A stretch of 64,000 bases of DNA from the NCBI RefSeq assembly GCF_030691015.1, contig NZ_JAUYFF010000001.1, positions 1-64,000 of the forward strand, read 5' to 3'. The position numbers and the translations under genes were made by a program. Within the stretch, counting starts at the first letter, position 1. Every line of letters begins with the position of its first letter. A model generated the notes under the pieces. That model was not told where the DNA came from, made no database searches, and was given only the letters and a program-made list of their open reading frames with translations. This DNA comes from Sulfuricurvum sp. Its GTDB lineage: Bacteria; Campylobacterota; Campylobacteria; Campylobacterales; Sulfurimonadaceae. Shown here one piece after another: positions 36,562 through 45,430 of this stretch.

Positions 36562-37196
36562 TAGTGCCCTCCTATCGGGAGATGTTTAAGATTATTGAAG
36601 AGGTTATGCCCCTCGCCTCGGAACGATGCCAATGGATTCAATGTTACGTTACCGCCACCCACATAATAGTGGTGAGGGAATGTCCCTTTTTCCGGCTTAC
36701 GCACTTGTACGTTACCTTGATGAGATTGGATGTATTTACTGATGCTTGACATCGGATCATCCAAATCACCAAAAATATTTGCCTCAACCGGACATGCGAC
36801 AACACACGATGGCATCATAGCACTCGCGATACGGTGTGCACAGTAGGTACATTTATCGGCCGTTTGTGTTTGAGGGTCGATATAAATCGCTCCGTAAGGA
36901 CATGCCATAACACACCCTGCACATCCGATACAACGCTCTTTATCGATATTTACGATGCCGTTTTCAAGATAGTGCAACGCACTAACCGGACAAATACGTT
37001 CACACGGTGCATTGGCACAATGGTTACAGCGAAGCGGGGTAAATGTCCGCTTCGTCTCCGGGAATGTTCCCACATCAACATATTTGACACGTAGACGCCA
37101 AGTACTAAGCGGAACTTCATTCTCCACTTTACAGGCGATCTCACAGCCCTTACACCCCATACATAGGCGAAGGTCTACCAAGAAACCTAATTGCAT
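36561..37196 (-). CDS. Four-cluster FeS electron-transfer subunit (PsrB/DmsB type)
   Basis: A 211-aa protein with four [4Fe-4S] motifs in the standard order: CMGCKGCEIAC (residues 12-22), CNHCANAPCERICP (about 57-70), CIGCAGCVMACP (about 88-99) and CTYCAHRIASAMMPSCVVACP region (about 115-135). It wires the molybdopterin subunit to the NrfD-like quinone subunit. It has no signal peptide of its own and would be co-exported with the Tat-dependent catalytic subunit. AAGGAG lies a few nt upstream of the ATG. It is the first gene of the operon. Confidence 0.92.
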   Translation of the reverse strand: MQLGFLVDLRLCMGCKGCEIACKVENEVPLSTWRLRVKYVDVGTFPETKRTFTPLRCNHCANAPCERICPVSALHYLENGIVNIDKERCIGCAGCVMACPYGAIYIDPQTQTADKCTYCAHRIASAMMPSCVVACPVEANIFGDLDDPMSSISKYIQSHQGNVQVRKPEKGTFPHHYYVGGGNVTLNPLASFRGEGHNLFNNLKHLPIGGH

Positions 37197-37215
37197 ATAT
37201 TCTCCTTATTCCTGA

Positions 37216-37253
37216 TTCACGTGAACGCCATTCATGTCCATAAGCTACATGAA
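37216..37253. promoter_or_regulatory. Inverted repeats upstream of the molybdoenzyme operon
   Basis: Two elements within 60 nt of the first start codon: a 10-bp palindrome TTCACGTGAA (37216-37225) and an inverted repeat TTCATGT / ACATGAA with a 9-nt spacer (37231-37253). Either could be an operator of the operon. No consensus sigma70 promoter is clear in the 239-nt gap. Confidence 0.4.
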
Positions 37254-37391
37254 TAATCTTTATTTGATGCCGTGATTACAGGCATTTGACGGCATTACTG
37301 CTGGGTTGATATTAGCCAAATTAGGTTTAACCAAAACTAAAAAGGAATACCGTTTTGCTATAACTTTTTGATATGTAACCGTTTGAAAGTT

Positions 37392-37414
37392 TTTTCCCTC
37401 TAAAAAAGGGAAAA
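37392..37414 (-). terminator. Hairpin terminator of the aroK-trx-hisD operon
   Basis: Stem TTTTCCCT / AGGGAAAA (8 bp, 7-nt loop), 22 nt beyond the hisD stop codon, giving an A-tract/U-tract-rich structure usable as an intrinsic terminator. Confidence 0.55.
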
Positions 37415-37435
37415 GTATAAGAAAAGAGGAGTAAG

Positions 37436-38728
37436 TTAAGAGTCCAGTCTGCAACGCACCGATGCTTCGTGCGCTCCAAGCCCTTCGGTCTGGGCAATAA
37501 GGGCACACGCTTCACCGATTTCATTGATCGCTTGGCGCGAAAAAGAGATAATAGACGATTTTTTCATAAAATTTTCAACTCCGAGAGGCGAATAGAACTT
37601 CGCTGTTCCTCCGGTCGGGAGTGTATGATTCGGCCCTGCAACATAATCACCAATCGCTTCGGGAGTATAATGACCTAAAAAGATCGCCCCTGCGTGTTTA
37701 ATAGACGGCAAGAGAGCAAAAGGGTTGTCGGTAGCGACTTCAAGGTGTTCAGGGGCAATCTCGTTCATCAGACGTACTGCCTCTTCCATCGACTCTGTCA
37801 CGATAATAGCGGCACGTTCCTCAATCGATTTACGGGCAATGACTTCACGCGGAAGTTTTTTGAGCCAATTTTCGATTTCAACCGCACACGCATCCGCAAA
37901 TTTCTGCGACGGGGTGATCAAAATGGAACTTGCCATCTCATCGTGTTCCGCCTGAGAGAGCAAATCGATCGCAATATGTACCGGATTAGCCGAATCATCT
38001 GCCAATACGCCGATCTCACTCGGCCCTGCGATCATATCGATATTCACCTCACCGAACACCATTTTTTTCGCCGTTGCGACAAAAATATTTCCCGGTCCGG
38101 TGATGACATCGACTTTAGGGATCGTCGCTGTACCGTATGCCATAGCCGCAATTGCGCTGGCACCGCCTACTTTAAACACTTCACTAACGCCGCACAAATG
38201 GCATGCCGCCAAAAGAAGCTCATTGGGTTCATTATCCGGTGTCGGTGTCGTTACGATGATACGCTCAACTCCCGCTACTTGTGCCGGTATAACGTTCATA
38301 AGCAATGAACTCGGATAGGCTGCTTTTCCCCCCGGAATATAAAGCCCCGCTCGATCGACCGGAGTCACTTTTTGCCCCAAAATTGTCCCGTTGGCTTCCG
38401 TATCAAACCAGCTTTTAGGGAGCTGTTTTTCATGGTAGCTGCGTATGCGGTCATACGCTAAATGCAAGGACGCCTTAAGCGTCGGGTTCAACGCTTCATA
38501 GGCTCTTTTCATATCGGCCGTATCAATGCGCAGCTCAGCTCCGCACGAGGGATTCCAGCGATCGAATTTTGAAATATGACGAAGCAATGCCGCATCATCT
38601 TCCGAGCGAATCTCGTCAATAAGTCCTTTAACGATCGAGGATACATGTTCCATATCCATCTTTCCACGTCCTAAAAGTTCGCCGAATACGGTATCAAATT
38701 GTGCATCATTGGTATGAATAAGGGTCAT
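37436..38728 (-). CDS. hisD: Histidinol dehydrogenase
   Basis: HisD (430 aa) oxidises L-histidinol to L-histidine in two NAD-dependent steps. Signatures include RAGLYIPGGKAAYPSSLLMNVIPA, VDVITGPGNIFVATAKK, DMIAGPSEIGVLAD, LLSQAEHDEMA (Zn-binding Gln-His), and the late HTLPTGGTAKFYSPLGVENFMK. Length is normal. It follows a small thioredoxin-like gene by 17 nt and carries AAGGA before its ATG. It is the only his gene in the window, so the pathway is dispersed in this genome. Confidence 0.97.
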   Translation of the reverse strand: MTLIHTNDAQFDTVFGELLGRGKMDMEHVSSIVKGLIDEIRSEDDAALLRHISKFDRWNPSCGAELRIDTADMKRAYEALNPTLKASLHLAYDRIRSYHEKQLPKSWFDTEANGTILGQKVTPVDRAGLYIPGGKAAYPSSLLMNVIPAQVAGVERIIVTTPTPDNEPNELLLAACHLCGVSEVFKVGGASAIAAMAYGTATIPKVDVITGPGNIFVATAKKMVFGEVNIDMIAGPSEIGVLADDSANPVHIAIDLLSQAEHDEMASSILITPSQKFADACAVEIENWLKKLPREVIARKSIEERAAIIVTESMEEAVRLMNEIAPEHLEVATDNPFALLPSIKHAGAIFLGHYTPEAIGDYVAGPNHTLPTGGTAKFYSPLGVENFMKKSSIISFSRQAINEIGEACALIAQTEGLGAHEASVRCRLDS

Positions 38729-38745
38729 AAATTATCCTTTTTTAC

Positions 38746-39159
38746 TTACTTCGTCGTACTTTTTTTGTACTCTTGTTTGACAATATCAAGCGCTTTTAGA
38801 AAATCTGCACTCTCAACAGCCCCCATAATCGGTTCGAACATCGGCGATTTTCCTTTGATAAACCATGTTGCGGGTGTCCCTTGTGTCATCAGAGACGGCG
38901 GTACCGTCCCCTCATCAACAACACCCTCATACGCGACAAAATCACGATTTAGTATTGCAACGATTTTCGGGTTTTTCAACGTATTTTGTTTTAGAACATC
39001 ACACCATCGGCACCCGTTTTTAGTCACAAGAACCATCAAAGGTTTTTGCTCTTTTATCCCCCGTTCAACCGCTGAGCCAATATCTTTCTCCCACTTAATA
39101 TCCGCTGCAGATAATGTGACTGCTGACAATAGCATTATTAAGAATAATTTCATCATCAT
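38746..39159 (-). CDS. Exported thioredoxin-like protein
   Basis: A 137-aa protein with an N-terminal signal peptide (MKLFLIMLLSAVTLSAA) and a thioredoxin fold containing CRWC (near residues 50-53) and the cis-Pro loop TPATWFI. It resembles the periplasmic thioredoxin/DUF255-type proteins (SoxW-like) that reduce or protect periplasmic thiols. The first of three consecutive Met codons is chosen because GGTGA lies just upstream; its ATG overlaps the aroK stop (TAATG). A partner such as a DsbD/CcdA reductase is not in the window. Its placement between aroK and hisD suggests operon convenience, not pathway sharing. Confidence 0.8.
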   Translation of the reverse strand: MMMKLFLIMLLSAVTLSAADIKWEKDIGSAVERGIKEQKPLMVLVTKNGCRWCDVLKQNTLKNPKIVAILNRDFVAYEGVVDEGTVPPSLMTQGTPATWFIKGKSPMFEPIMGAVESADFLKALDIVKQEYKKSTTK

Positions 39160-39665
39160 TATTTCACCTTTTTCAAAATCTCTTTCGCAATATCCGAAAG
39201 CTCTTTATTGCTGACATCGATAACAATATCGGCCACTTTTTTGTAAAGAGCTGAACGCTCATCATAAAGTTTTATAGCTTTATCGACATCTTGGAACAGA
39301 GGACGTTTACGTAATTTTTTTTCTGCATCCGGATGCTCAAGGATACGGCTATGAATCGTCTCAAACGGTGCCGACAAATAGACTACCGTCCCGATCTTTT
39401 TTAGATTCGGTACTTTAAAAAAACCGCCTCCCGTAGAGATCAGTGTTCCCCGTACCTCTTTTTGGAGCCACAGTGCCACCTTCCGCTCTAAGGTGCGAAA
39501 ATACTCCTCACCCTCTTTAGCAAAAATCTTTTTGATACTGCGATTTTCCATACTCTCGATAATATCGTCAGTATCCAGTGCCACTAAATCAGACTGCTTT
39601 ACTATTTCACGTGCTACAGAGCCTTTACCGACTCCCATAAAACCGATTAAAACGACATTTTTCAT
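39159..39665 (-). CDS. aroK: Shikimate kinase
   Basis: AroK (168 aa) phosphorylates shikimate in the chorismate pathway. It has the Walker A loop GFMGVGKGSVA, the DTDDIIE motif (Asp residues contacting shikimate and Mg), FRTLERKV and the ISTGGGFF loop, and the RKRPLF lid. It heads the aroK-trx-hisD operon and is divergent from the cupin gene at 39728. Confidence 0.95.
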   Translation of the reverse strand: MKNVVLIGFMGVGKGSVAREIVKQSDLVALDTDDIIESMENRSIKKIFAKEGEEYFRTLERKVALWLQKEVRGTLISTGGGFFKVPNLKKIGTVVYLSAPFETIHSRILEHPDAEKKLRKRPLFQDVDKAIKLYDERSALYKKVADIVIDVSNKELSDIAKEILKKVK

Positions 39666-39727
39666 AAATTCTCTACTGTTAGTTTATAATGGTGTAATCA
39701 TATCACGCATTTACTTAGGAGTGCTTC

Positions 39728-40036
39728 TTGACTCAAATTCACACTATTTACACTAAAGAACAACCCACTGAAAATTCAGAAATTTTTTCAACACTTTTTC
39801 AGAACGACTCGATCAAAATCGAATCGATAAAGTCATGGCTAAAAACACCGGGAGAATTCTATAACCAAGATCACGATGAATGGGTACTACTTTTAAGCGG
39901 AGAAGCCCGGCTCGAAATTGAAAATAACTCTTTCAATCTGAAAGCCGGAGACTATTGTTTTATTTCTCGTAACACGCTCCATCGGGTACTCTCTACCTCT
40001 AAAGGTGCCTTATGGATTGGGATTTTCAGCTCTTAA
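39728..40036 (+). CDS. Small cupin-domain protein
   Basis: A 102-aa single-domain cupin. The two cupin motifs are visible: [22 protein letters not shown] (His and Glu metal ligands, Gly of the turn) and [15 protein letters not shown] (second His). Translation starts at TTG, with AGGAG 6 nt upstream; there is no ATG alternative. The substrate is unknown. Its last 11 nt overlap the end of the convergent chemoreceptor gene. Confidence 0.85.
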   Translation: MTQIHTIYTKEQPTENSEIFSTLFQNDSIKIESIKSWLKTPGEFYNQDHDEWVLLLSGEARLEIENNSFNLKAGDYCFISRNTLHRVLSTSKGALWIGIFSS

Positions 40037-41612
40037 ACTCATTAATACGAGCAGAGAGAGACTGTGCTACCTGAACCAATTGTTTGGAATCATTTTGAAT
40101 CTGATCAACACTTTTTTGGTTGGCTTCAGAAACCGTATTGATTTCCGAAATTTTCTCAATGATCCATTCGATATGTCCTACCACCTCAACCGAATCATTG
40201 TAAGAGCGTTCCGCAACAGCTACCGAGCGTTCCATCTCCGCTGATGTTGCGGAAATTTTATCCTCGACTTCATTCGAAATAGCCGTCAGTTCATTCATAC
40301 TTTTAGCGTTCTCACCCATTTTATCACTGACATCATTGATCGCTTGAACAATCGTGCCGACACTGATCTCAATTTCGGTCAAGCTCTTTTGGGTTCGCTC
40401 TGCCAATTTTCGGACTTCATCGGCAACAACGGCAAATCCTCGTCCATGTTCTCCTGCGCGTGCCGCTTCAATGGCTGCATTCAACGCTAGAAGATTTGTT
40501 TGATCGGCGATATCTTTAATGACACCCAGAACGCTTTTAACTTGATCCGCATCATGCTGTAATGAAACAAGCCGTGAAGACATCTCATGCTCTGTTTCAA
40601 TATAACCTTCAACCTCTTCTACCAATTTAGACAACGCATCTTTTGCTGTTACCAGTTCACCGTTTGCATTGGCGACATTCCGTTGTGTTTGTTCCGAGAC
40701 CGAAATCGCTCCGGAGAGTATCTCTTTAATAGAATGACTTTTTTGTGTTGTCGCTTCAACTATTTGTCTCTCTTGTTCTACGCCATCTGAAATCGTCCGT
40801 GTTGCTTCGGTAATAGTCGTCGCAATCATCGAATTTTGACGTCCTAAGTCTTTAACTTCATTCACCGTCTCTTGTACCATCGATACAAAATTATTGACTG
40901 CTAATGCCGCCGCCGAGAATTCATCTTTTTTATTCGCGTCAAGACGTTTGGTCAAATCTTTATCACCGCTTACCAATTCACCGATACGGTTACGTAACCC
41001 CTCAAGCGGAGTCAATACCTCTTTTCCGAAGAAAAGGTTCAATACCGAAACGAAAACGATAACTACAATACTTAATGCGATGAGAAGTATCGTTTCCGTT
41101 TTACTGATCTCAGCATCATTTTTCTCCAGTGAGATCACCAAGTCCATAACCCCGAGGACATCACCCGTCTGAATATTCGTATGACATGCCAGACATCTCT
41201 CTTCCGCGATAAGCGGTTGCAATAGACGAATCGTATGGGTACCGTTCGTCTTTTCAGCAATATACGGTTTTTTCGATTTAAAAACTTCTTGGATTAACGG
41301 CTCATCGGTAAATTTCGAATCCGGTGCCAGTAGTTCAATAACGGCTTTTGATTTTTCCACTTTCAATGCTTCAATACCGTCAATTTTTTGGGCATTGGCT
41401 ATCGCTTCGGCAACAATGGCCGGATCACCGGCTAACATACTCCCCGTGAGCGTTTGAAAAATAGACTCACTCAACATATTAAGAGAACGTTTCGCCGTGT
41501 CATTTGAAAAGTCATGAAACGTTGTCGTTAAATACCAATAAATTGTTCCCAGTCCTAAAAAGCTGAAGAGCAATGTTGTAAAAATTATTTTGGATTTGAC
41601 TGTATCAAACAT
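40026..41612 (-). CDS. Methyl-accepting chemotaxis protein with periplasmic c-type heme motif
   Basis: A 528-aa chemoreceptor: transmembrane helix at about 7-27, a periplasmic domain with CLACH (Cys140, Cys143, His144) followed by [11 protein letters not shown], second helix around 170-190, HAMP domain, and a long MCP signalling helical bundle with the hairpin [38 protein letters not shown]. The same heme motif and flanking GDVLG pattern occur in two diguanylate cyclases at 12577 and 14589, so the same kind of redox or gas signal may feed both taxis and c-di-GMP. GAGG lies 7 nt before the ATG at 41612; an upstream in-frame codon at 41624 has no such site. Confidence 0.9.
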   Translation of the reverse strand: MFDTVKSKIIFTTLLFSFLGLGTIYWYLTTTFHDFSNDTAKRSLNMLSESIFQTLTGSMLAGDPAIVAEAIANAQKIDGIEALKVEKSKAVIELLAPDSKFTDEPLIQEVFKSKKPYIAEKTNGTHTIRLLQPLIAEERCLACHTNIQTGDVLGVMDLVISLEKNDAEISKTETILLIALSIVVIVFVSVLNLFFGKEVLTPLEGLRNRIGELVSGDKDLTKRLDANKKDEFSAAALAVNNFVSMVQETVNEVKDLGRQNSMIATTITEATRTISDGVEQERQIVEATTQKSHSIKEILSGAISVSEQTQRNVANANGELVTAKDALSKLVEEVEGYIETEHEMSSRLVSLQHDADQVKSVLGVIKDIADQTNLLALNAAIEAARAGEHGRGFAVVADEVRKLAERTQKSLTEIEISVGTIVQAINDVSDKMGENAKSMNELTAISNEVEDKISATSAEMERSVAVAERSYNDSVEVVGHIEWIIEKISEINTVSEANQKSVDQIQNDSKQLVQVAQSLSARINEFKS

Positions 41613-41641
41613 ACAAGACCTCATTGTTATTAATTGTGCGA

Positions 41642-43045
41642 TTATTGTACCGTATATCGATCGCCTTTGCGCGGTAAATTTACAATTCCTTGTGCAGTTT
41701 CCATTTTAATCGGTAAATTCATCGGTCGGCGCATAGATATAGGATCCACTTTACTCACACTGAAATGAAGATGGGGGCCGCTGCTGTATCCCGTATTACC
41801 GGAATAGCCTATCAAATCCCCTTTAAAAACTTTCTGACCGATCACCGCAATCGCGCCCCCTTGTTTCAAATGATAGTAATTCCCCATCGTTCCGTCACGG
41901 TGTTCTACAATAACGTAATTGGCATATTGTCGATACTCAGGAGTCGCACCGCCTTGATTACTCCCCCCTTCCGCTCCCACAACGATCCCCTCACGCGCAG
42001 CATAAATCGGTGTTCCGACCGGAACCGGAAAATCAACCGCATACGCCGAGAGCCCTTTATGAGACGTCTCTCCGTGATATCCTTGGGATACATGGACATT
42101 TGAGCCTTTGAGGAATGGAAGTTTATAGATATAGTCATTTTGATGAACCGCAAATGCAGACCCTCTCACCCAGCCATAGGATGAGCGGTAATCTGCGCCC
42201 AAAGCGTGAGAAATACGGGAAAGTTCCAATACTCTTTTTTTACTTCGCCCCGGAATCTCAATAAAAAGGGGAAGTTTGCTAAGGGTTTGAAGATTGTTGA
42301 GAGATTCAAAATCGATACTCATCGTTACCGTGTAGGGATTTAGATTTTCAGCCTCAAATTCATATCCCCCTACCCCATTGGACTCCGCACTCAATATAAC
42401 ACTGTTACGGGAACCGATTTGAGCCGTTTTTTTAACGCCTGAGACTTCAGAGCGCTTTAGAATGCGTAGATGTTCTTCGTATGCTTGTTCTTGCTCGATG
42501 GCAATTTGGATACTTTTTTGCTCCAGAGCTTGCTCATCACATAACGCTTCAATCGATTTGATCGAATGGTGCGGGTAGTTTTTTCGATAAAATTCAATCA
42601 CTTCAGATCGGATTCTGGGATGATGCAGAGGATCTAAGGCCACCGTTACCAAATCTTCAAAGCTTTTTTTATCAGACTGCGTCATAGCCGCATTTAATGA
42701 TTTTCGGTACAGTACATCAATAGATTCTTTGGTTCGTGCTAACTCACGAAGCTCTTTTAGATAGGCGCCCAGTATCTCTTTATCGATCTCTTTTGTAGAG
42801 GAAAGTTCCCGCCCCACACTCAAAGTTGCATCAACCCCGTTCAAAAAATTCCGTAATAGATTTTTATTGGGTTCCATCACCGGTTTCTGACTCAGTTTTT
42901 CAATGGAAGCGGTACTTTTTTGAAGCGGTTCGGCAAGAGTATCAAATACAAGGGGAGCGGGTGCGGCAAAAAGGGCAAAAAAACAGCTAAAAAGTACAAT
43001 ACTGATACGTACCAAAACCGACTCCACTTTTTTTAATTCTAACAT
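41642..43045 (-). CDS. Exported M23-family peptidoglycan metallopeptidase
   Basis: A 467-aa protein with an N-terminal hydrophobic export segment (about 12-30), a helical coiled-coil-rich middle and a C-terminal LytM/M23 domain. Zn-ligand motifs are [12 protein letters not shown] (His, Asp) and GPHLHFSVS (His), with [16 protein letters not shown] between. All ligands are present, so it should be an active endopeptidase and not an EnvC-like degenerate activator. In Campylobacterota M23 proteins shape the helical cell; a specific orthologue (such as Csd/Pgp) is not assigned. GAGGAA lies 3-8 nt upstream of the ATG. Divergent from fba. Confidence 0.87.
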   Translation of the reverse strand: MLELKKVESVLVRISIVLFSCFFALFAAPAPLVFDTLAEPLQKSTASIEKLSQKPVMEPNKNLLRNFLNGVDATLSVGRELSSTKEIDKEILGAYLKELRELARTKESIDVLYRKSLNAAMTQSDKKSFEDLVTVALDPLHHPRIRSEVIEFYRKNYPHHSIKSIEALCDEQALEQKSIQIAIEQEQAYEEHLRILKRSEVSGVKKTAQIGSRNSVILSAESNGVGGYEFEAENLNPYTVTMSIDFESLNNLQTLSKLPLFIEIPGRSKKRVLELSRISHALGADYRSSYGWVRGSAFAVHQNDYIYKLPFLKGSNVHVSQGYHGETSHKGLSAYAVDFPVPVGTPIYAAREGIVVGAEGGSNQGGATPEYRQYANYVIVEHRDGTMGNYYHLKQGGAIAVIGQKVFKGDLIGYSGNTGYSSGPHLHFSVSKVDPISMRRPMNLPIKMETAQGIVNLPRKGDRYTVQ

Positions 43046-43060
43046 TATTCCTCTAAGGCT

Positions 43061-43066
43061 ATAATA
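43061..43066 (+). promoter_or_regulatory. -10 element of the fba promoter
   Basis: TATAAT 30 nt before the fba start in the 50-nt divergent gap; no good -35. Confidence 0.45.
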
Positions 43067-43095
43067 TCGTCAATTTTAAGTGTGGGGTAAACGCA

Positions 43096-44178
43096 ATGTC
43101 CGTAAAAATTTTAGATGTGATGAAACCGGGAGTGATTTTCGGTGACGATGTTCAAAAACTCTTTGAAATTGCAAAACAAGAGGGATTTGCACTCCCTGCG
43201 GTCAATGTAGTCAATACCGACTCGATCAACGGTGTCCTTGAAGCGGCTAAAGTAGTTAATTCTCCCGTTATCATCCAATTCTCCAATGGCGGAGCGAGCT
43301 ATTACGCCGGAAAAGGGATCAGTAACGAGAATGAAAAAGCGGCCATCGCAGGAGCCATTGCCGGAGCCATGCACGTTCATGCCATGGCGGAACTGTACGG
43401 TATCCCCGTCATCTTACACACCGACCACGCGGCACGCAAACTTCTCCCGTGGATCGATGCTCTACTGGATGCGGGTGAAAAACATTTTGCCCAATACGGC
43501 AAACCACTTTTTAGCTCCCACATGCTCGACCTCTCCGAAGAGTCTTTAGAAGAGAATGTCGCGACATGCGTAGAGTATATGAAGCGTATGGACAAAATCG
43601 GGATGACGTTGGAGATCGAACTCGGCGTTACCGGAGGAGAAGAAGACGGAGTGGACAACAGCAGTATCGACAACGCCCTCCTCTATACTCAGCCTGAAGA
43701 TGTCGCCTATGCGTATGAGAGACTCAGTGCCGTGAGTGAGCGTTTCACCATCGCCGCATCATTCGGAAACGTCCACGGTGTCTACAAACCGGGTAACGTC
43801 GTTCTCACTCCGATCATCCTCAACAACTCCCAAAAATACATCAAAGAGAAATTCGCTACCGCTTCCGATAAACCGGTAAACTTTGTATTCCACGGCGGTT
43901 CAGGTTCTACCCACGAAGAAATCCGTGAAGCGATCGGCTACGGTGTTATCAAAATGAACATCGATACCGATACTCAATGGGCAACATGGGAAGGGGTCAA
44001 AGATTATTATGAGAAATACAAAGCTTATCTCCAAGGGCAAATCGGAAACCCGGAGGGTGAAGAAAAACCGAATAAAAAATACTACGACCCTCGTAAATGG
44101 CTACGTGACGGACAAGTGACGTTGATCAACCGTGTTAAAGCGGCATTTGATGATTTGAATGCGATCGGTCGAAATTAA
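43096..44178 (+). CDS. fba: Class II fructose-bisphosphate aldolase
   Basis: FbaA-type enzyme (360 aa, class IIA length) that interconverts fructose-1,6-bisphosphate and the triose phosphates, here probably in the gluconeogenic direction given rTCA autotrophy. Zn-binding motif HTDHAA, LELGVTGGEEDGVD and the VFHGGSGSTHEEI phosphate-binding loop are present, along with NIDTDTQWATW. The adjacent, convergent peb4-like gene matches the neighbourhood I recall from Campylobacter jejuni. Confidence 0.96.
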   Translation: MSVKILDVMKPGVIFGDDVQKLFEIAKQEGFALPAVNVVNTDSINGVLEAAKVVNSPVIIQFSNGGASYYAGKGISNENEKAAIAGAIAGAMHVHAMAELYGIPVILHTDHAARKLLPWIDALLDAGEKHFAQYGKPLFSSHMLDLSEESLEENVATCVEYMKRMDKIGMTLEIELGVTGGEEDGVDNSSIDNALLYTQPEDVAYAYERLSAVSERFTIAASFGNVHGVYKPGNVVLTPIILNNSQKYIKEKFATASDKPVNFVFHGGSGSTHEEIREAIGYGVIKMNIDTDTQWATWEGVKDYYEKYKAYLQGQIGNPEGEEKPNKKYYDPRKWLRDGQVTLINRVKAAFDDLNAIGRN

Positions 44179-44191
44179 TTAGAAGAAACTC

Positions 44192-44207
44192 TCCCGCTCA
44201 AGCGGGA
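44192..44207 (-). terminator. Bidirectional hairpin between fba and the PpiC gene
   Basis: TCCCGC / GCGGGA stem with TCAA loop in the 41-nt convergent gap. On the minus strand it is followed by GAGTTTCTTCT, so it fits best as terminator of the PpiC gene. Confidence 0.6.
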
Positions 44208-44219
44208 AAGTAAAGAAAA

Positions 44220-45062
44220 CTATTTCGTGTAGGTAATTTTCGCTTTTTCGCGAAGCGAACCCATTTTATTCTCCATCGCTTCTTTAAACTTATCCATTTT
44301 TATCCGTTGTTCTATAAAGCTTTTGACACTCTCAAATCCCAATTTTTTAGCCGGTTTTTTCTCTTCGATATAAATGATGTGATAACCGAATTGACTTTGT
44401 ACCGGCACAGAGGAGATGGACCCTTTTTTCATTGCAAATGCCGCATCATTAAAAGAGGGAACCATCTGTCCGCGAGGGAAATAACCCAAATCTCCCCCTT
44501 TTGCCGCACTCGCTCCTATCGATTTTATTTTGGCTTGTACTATAAATTCCTGTTTAAGTTTTTCACCGCGTAATGGTCTCAGCGTTGCGATGATTGCCTG
44601 CGCTTCTGCTCTGCTTCTTAGTAAAATATGACGGGCATGAATTTTCTCTTTATCGATAAACTCATTCGGATTTGCATCAAAATAGGTTTTGACCTCTTTG
44701 GCATCCACTTTAATCGCCTCGAACTGCTCTTGTTCCCATATTTTTGTAGCAAGTTGTACTTTTAAACGAGCTACCAATGCTTCAAGTTCTTGTTTATACT
44801 CTTTAGAATCAAGAATTCCGATCCGTTGCGCATCATCATACACCAGCTCTTGGGCAATCATACCCTCAATGATCCGATGACGCAATTCGTTTTGTTTATC
44901 GCCGGAAAGAGAGTCAAAACGCCCCTGAGTTCCCTCAATCAAAACTTTGTTCACCTCAGACGAGGTAATGTGATTGCCGTTAACGCTGACCAATACAGCC
45001 CCCGATGCAGTGTGAGCAATGAGAAATAAACTCAGAGTCAATGCGGCATAATAGCGTTTCAT
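44220..45062 (-). CDS. PEB4/Cbf2-type periplasmic peptidyl-prolyl isomerase (copy 1)
   Basis: A 280-aa exported parvulin-type chaperone: signal peptide (MKRYYAALTLSLFLIAHTASG), SurA-like N-terminal helical domain (about 25-130) and PpiC rotamase domain (KIHARHILLRSRAEA, GGDLGYFPRGQMVPSFNDAAFAM, QSQFGYHIIYIEE). It would assist outer-membrane protein folding, as PEB4 does in Campylobacter. The start at 45062 has AAGGA upstream; the open frame continues 5' but overlaps the next gene. Very similar to the product of 50751-51593. Confidence 0.92.
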   Translation of the reverse strand: MKRYYAALTLSLFLIAHTASGAVLVSVNGNHITSSEVNKVLIEGTQGRFDSLSGDKQNELRHRIIEGMIAQELVYDDAQRIGILDSKEYKQELEALVARLKVQLATKIWEQEQFEAIKVDAKEVKTYFDANPNEFIDKEKIHARHILLRSRAEAQAIIATLRPLRGEKLKQEFIVQAKIKSIGASAAKGGDLGYFPRGQMVPSFNDAAFAMKKGSISSVPVQSQFGYHIIYIEEKKPAKKLGFESVKSFIEQRIKMDKFKEAMENKMGSLREKAKITYTK

Positions 45063-45079
45063 CCTCTTTCCTTTTCCCT

Positions 45080-45376
45080 TTAAGGGGTATCGTATGAAAG
45101 TGCCATATTGCTGCATCCAAGTGCGACATGGGCACGACATGCTTCGGCGTAGAGGGTTGATGCTTTGTATTTGTTTTGTGCTATCACTTCTCCTTTTTCA
45201 TACATGACACCGAGGATATAACACCCCTCACCGTTTCCGCCCTCGCATGCTTTCCTAAATACCTCAGCGGCATCAAAATACCGTTTGTGTTCAAGCGCCA
45301 TTTTCCCCTCATCGATCGCATCGGCAAAACACACTGATGCAACTGCTGCTATGACAAGTCCCATACTCTTTTTCAT
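45080..45376 (-). CDS. Small exported Sel1-repeat, Hcp-like protein
   Basis: A 98-aa protein with a signal peptide (about 1-18, VCFA cleavage region) and roughly one and a half Sel1-like repeats of about 36 residues, with paired cysteines (FRKACEGGNGEGCYILGVMYEKG and AEACRAHVALGCSNMALSY). This cysteine spacing is that of Helicobacter cysteine-rich proteins. It is far shorter than typical Hcp proteins. It lies 17 nt upstream of the PpiC gene and is probably co-transcribed. Confidence 0.8.
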   Translation of the reverse strand: MKKSMGLVIAAVASVCFADAIDEGKMALEHKRYFDAAEVFRKACEGGNGEGCYILGVMYEKGEVIAQNKYKASTLYAEACRAHVALGCSNMALSYDTP

Positions 45377-45430
45377 AATTCCATTTCCTTGTTTTTTGAT
45401 GTTTTAATACTAACTTTGACCCTATAAGTA

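Noticed and set aside
37260-37435. Small leftward open frame between hisD and the FeS subunit
   Set aside because: Mostly overlaps the hisD end in another frame, lacks a ribosome site and spans the hisD terminator.
45063-45140. N-terminal extension of the first PpiC protein
   Set aside because: It overlaps the small Sel1-type gene; the signal peptide and ribosome site both fit the start at 45062, as in the paralogue.
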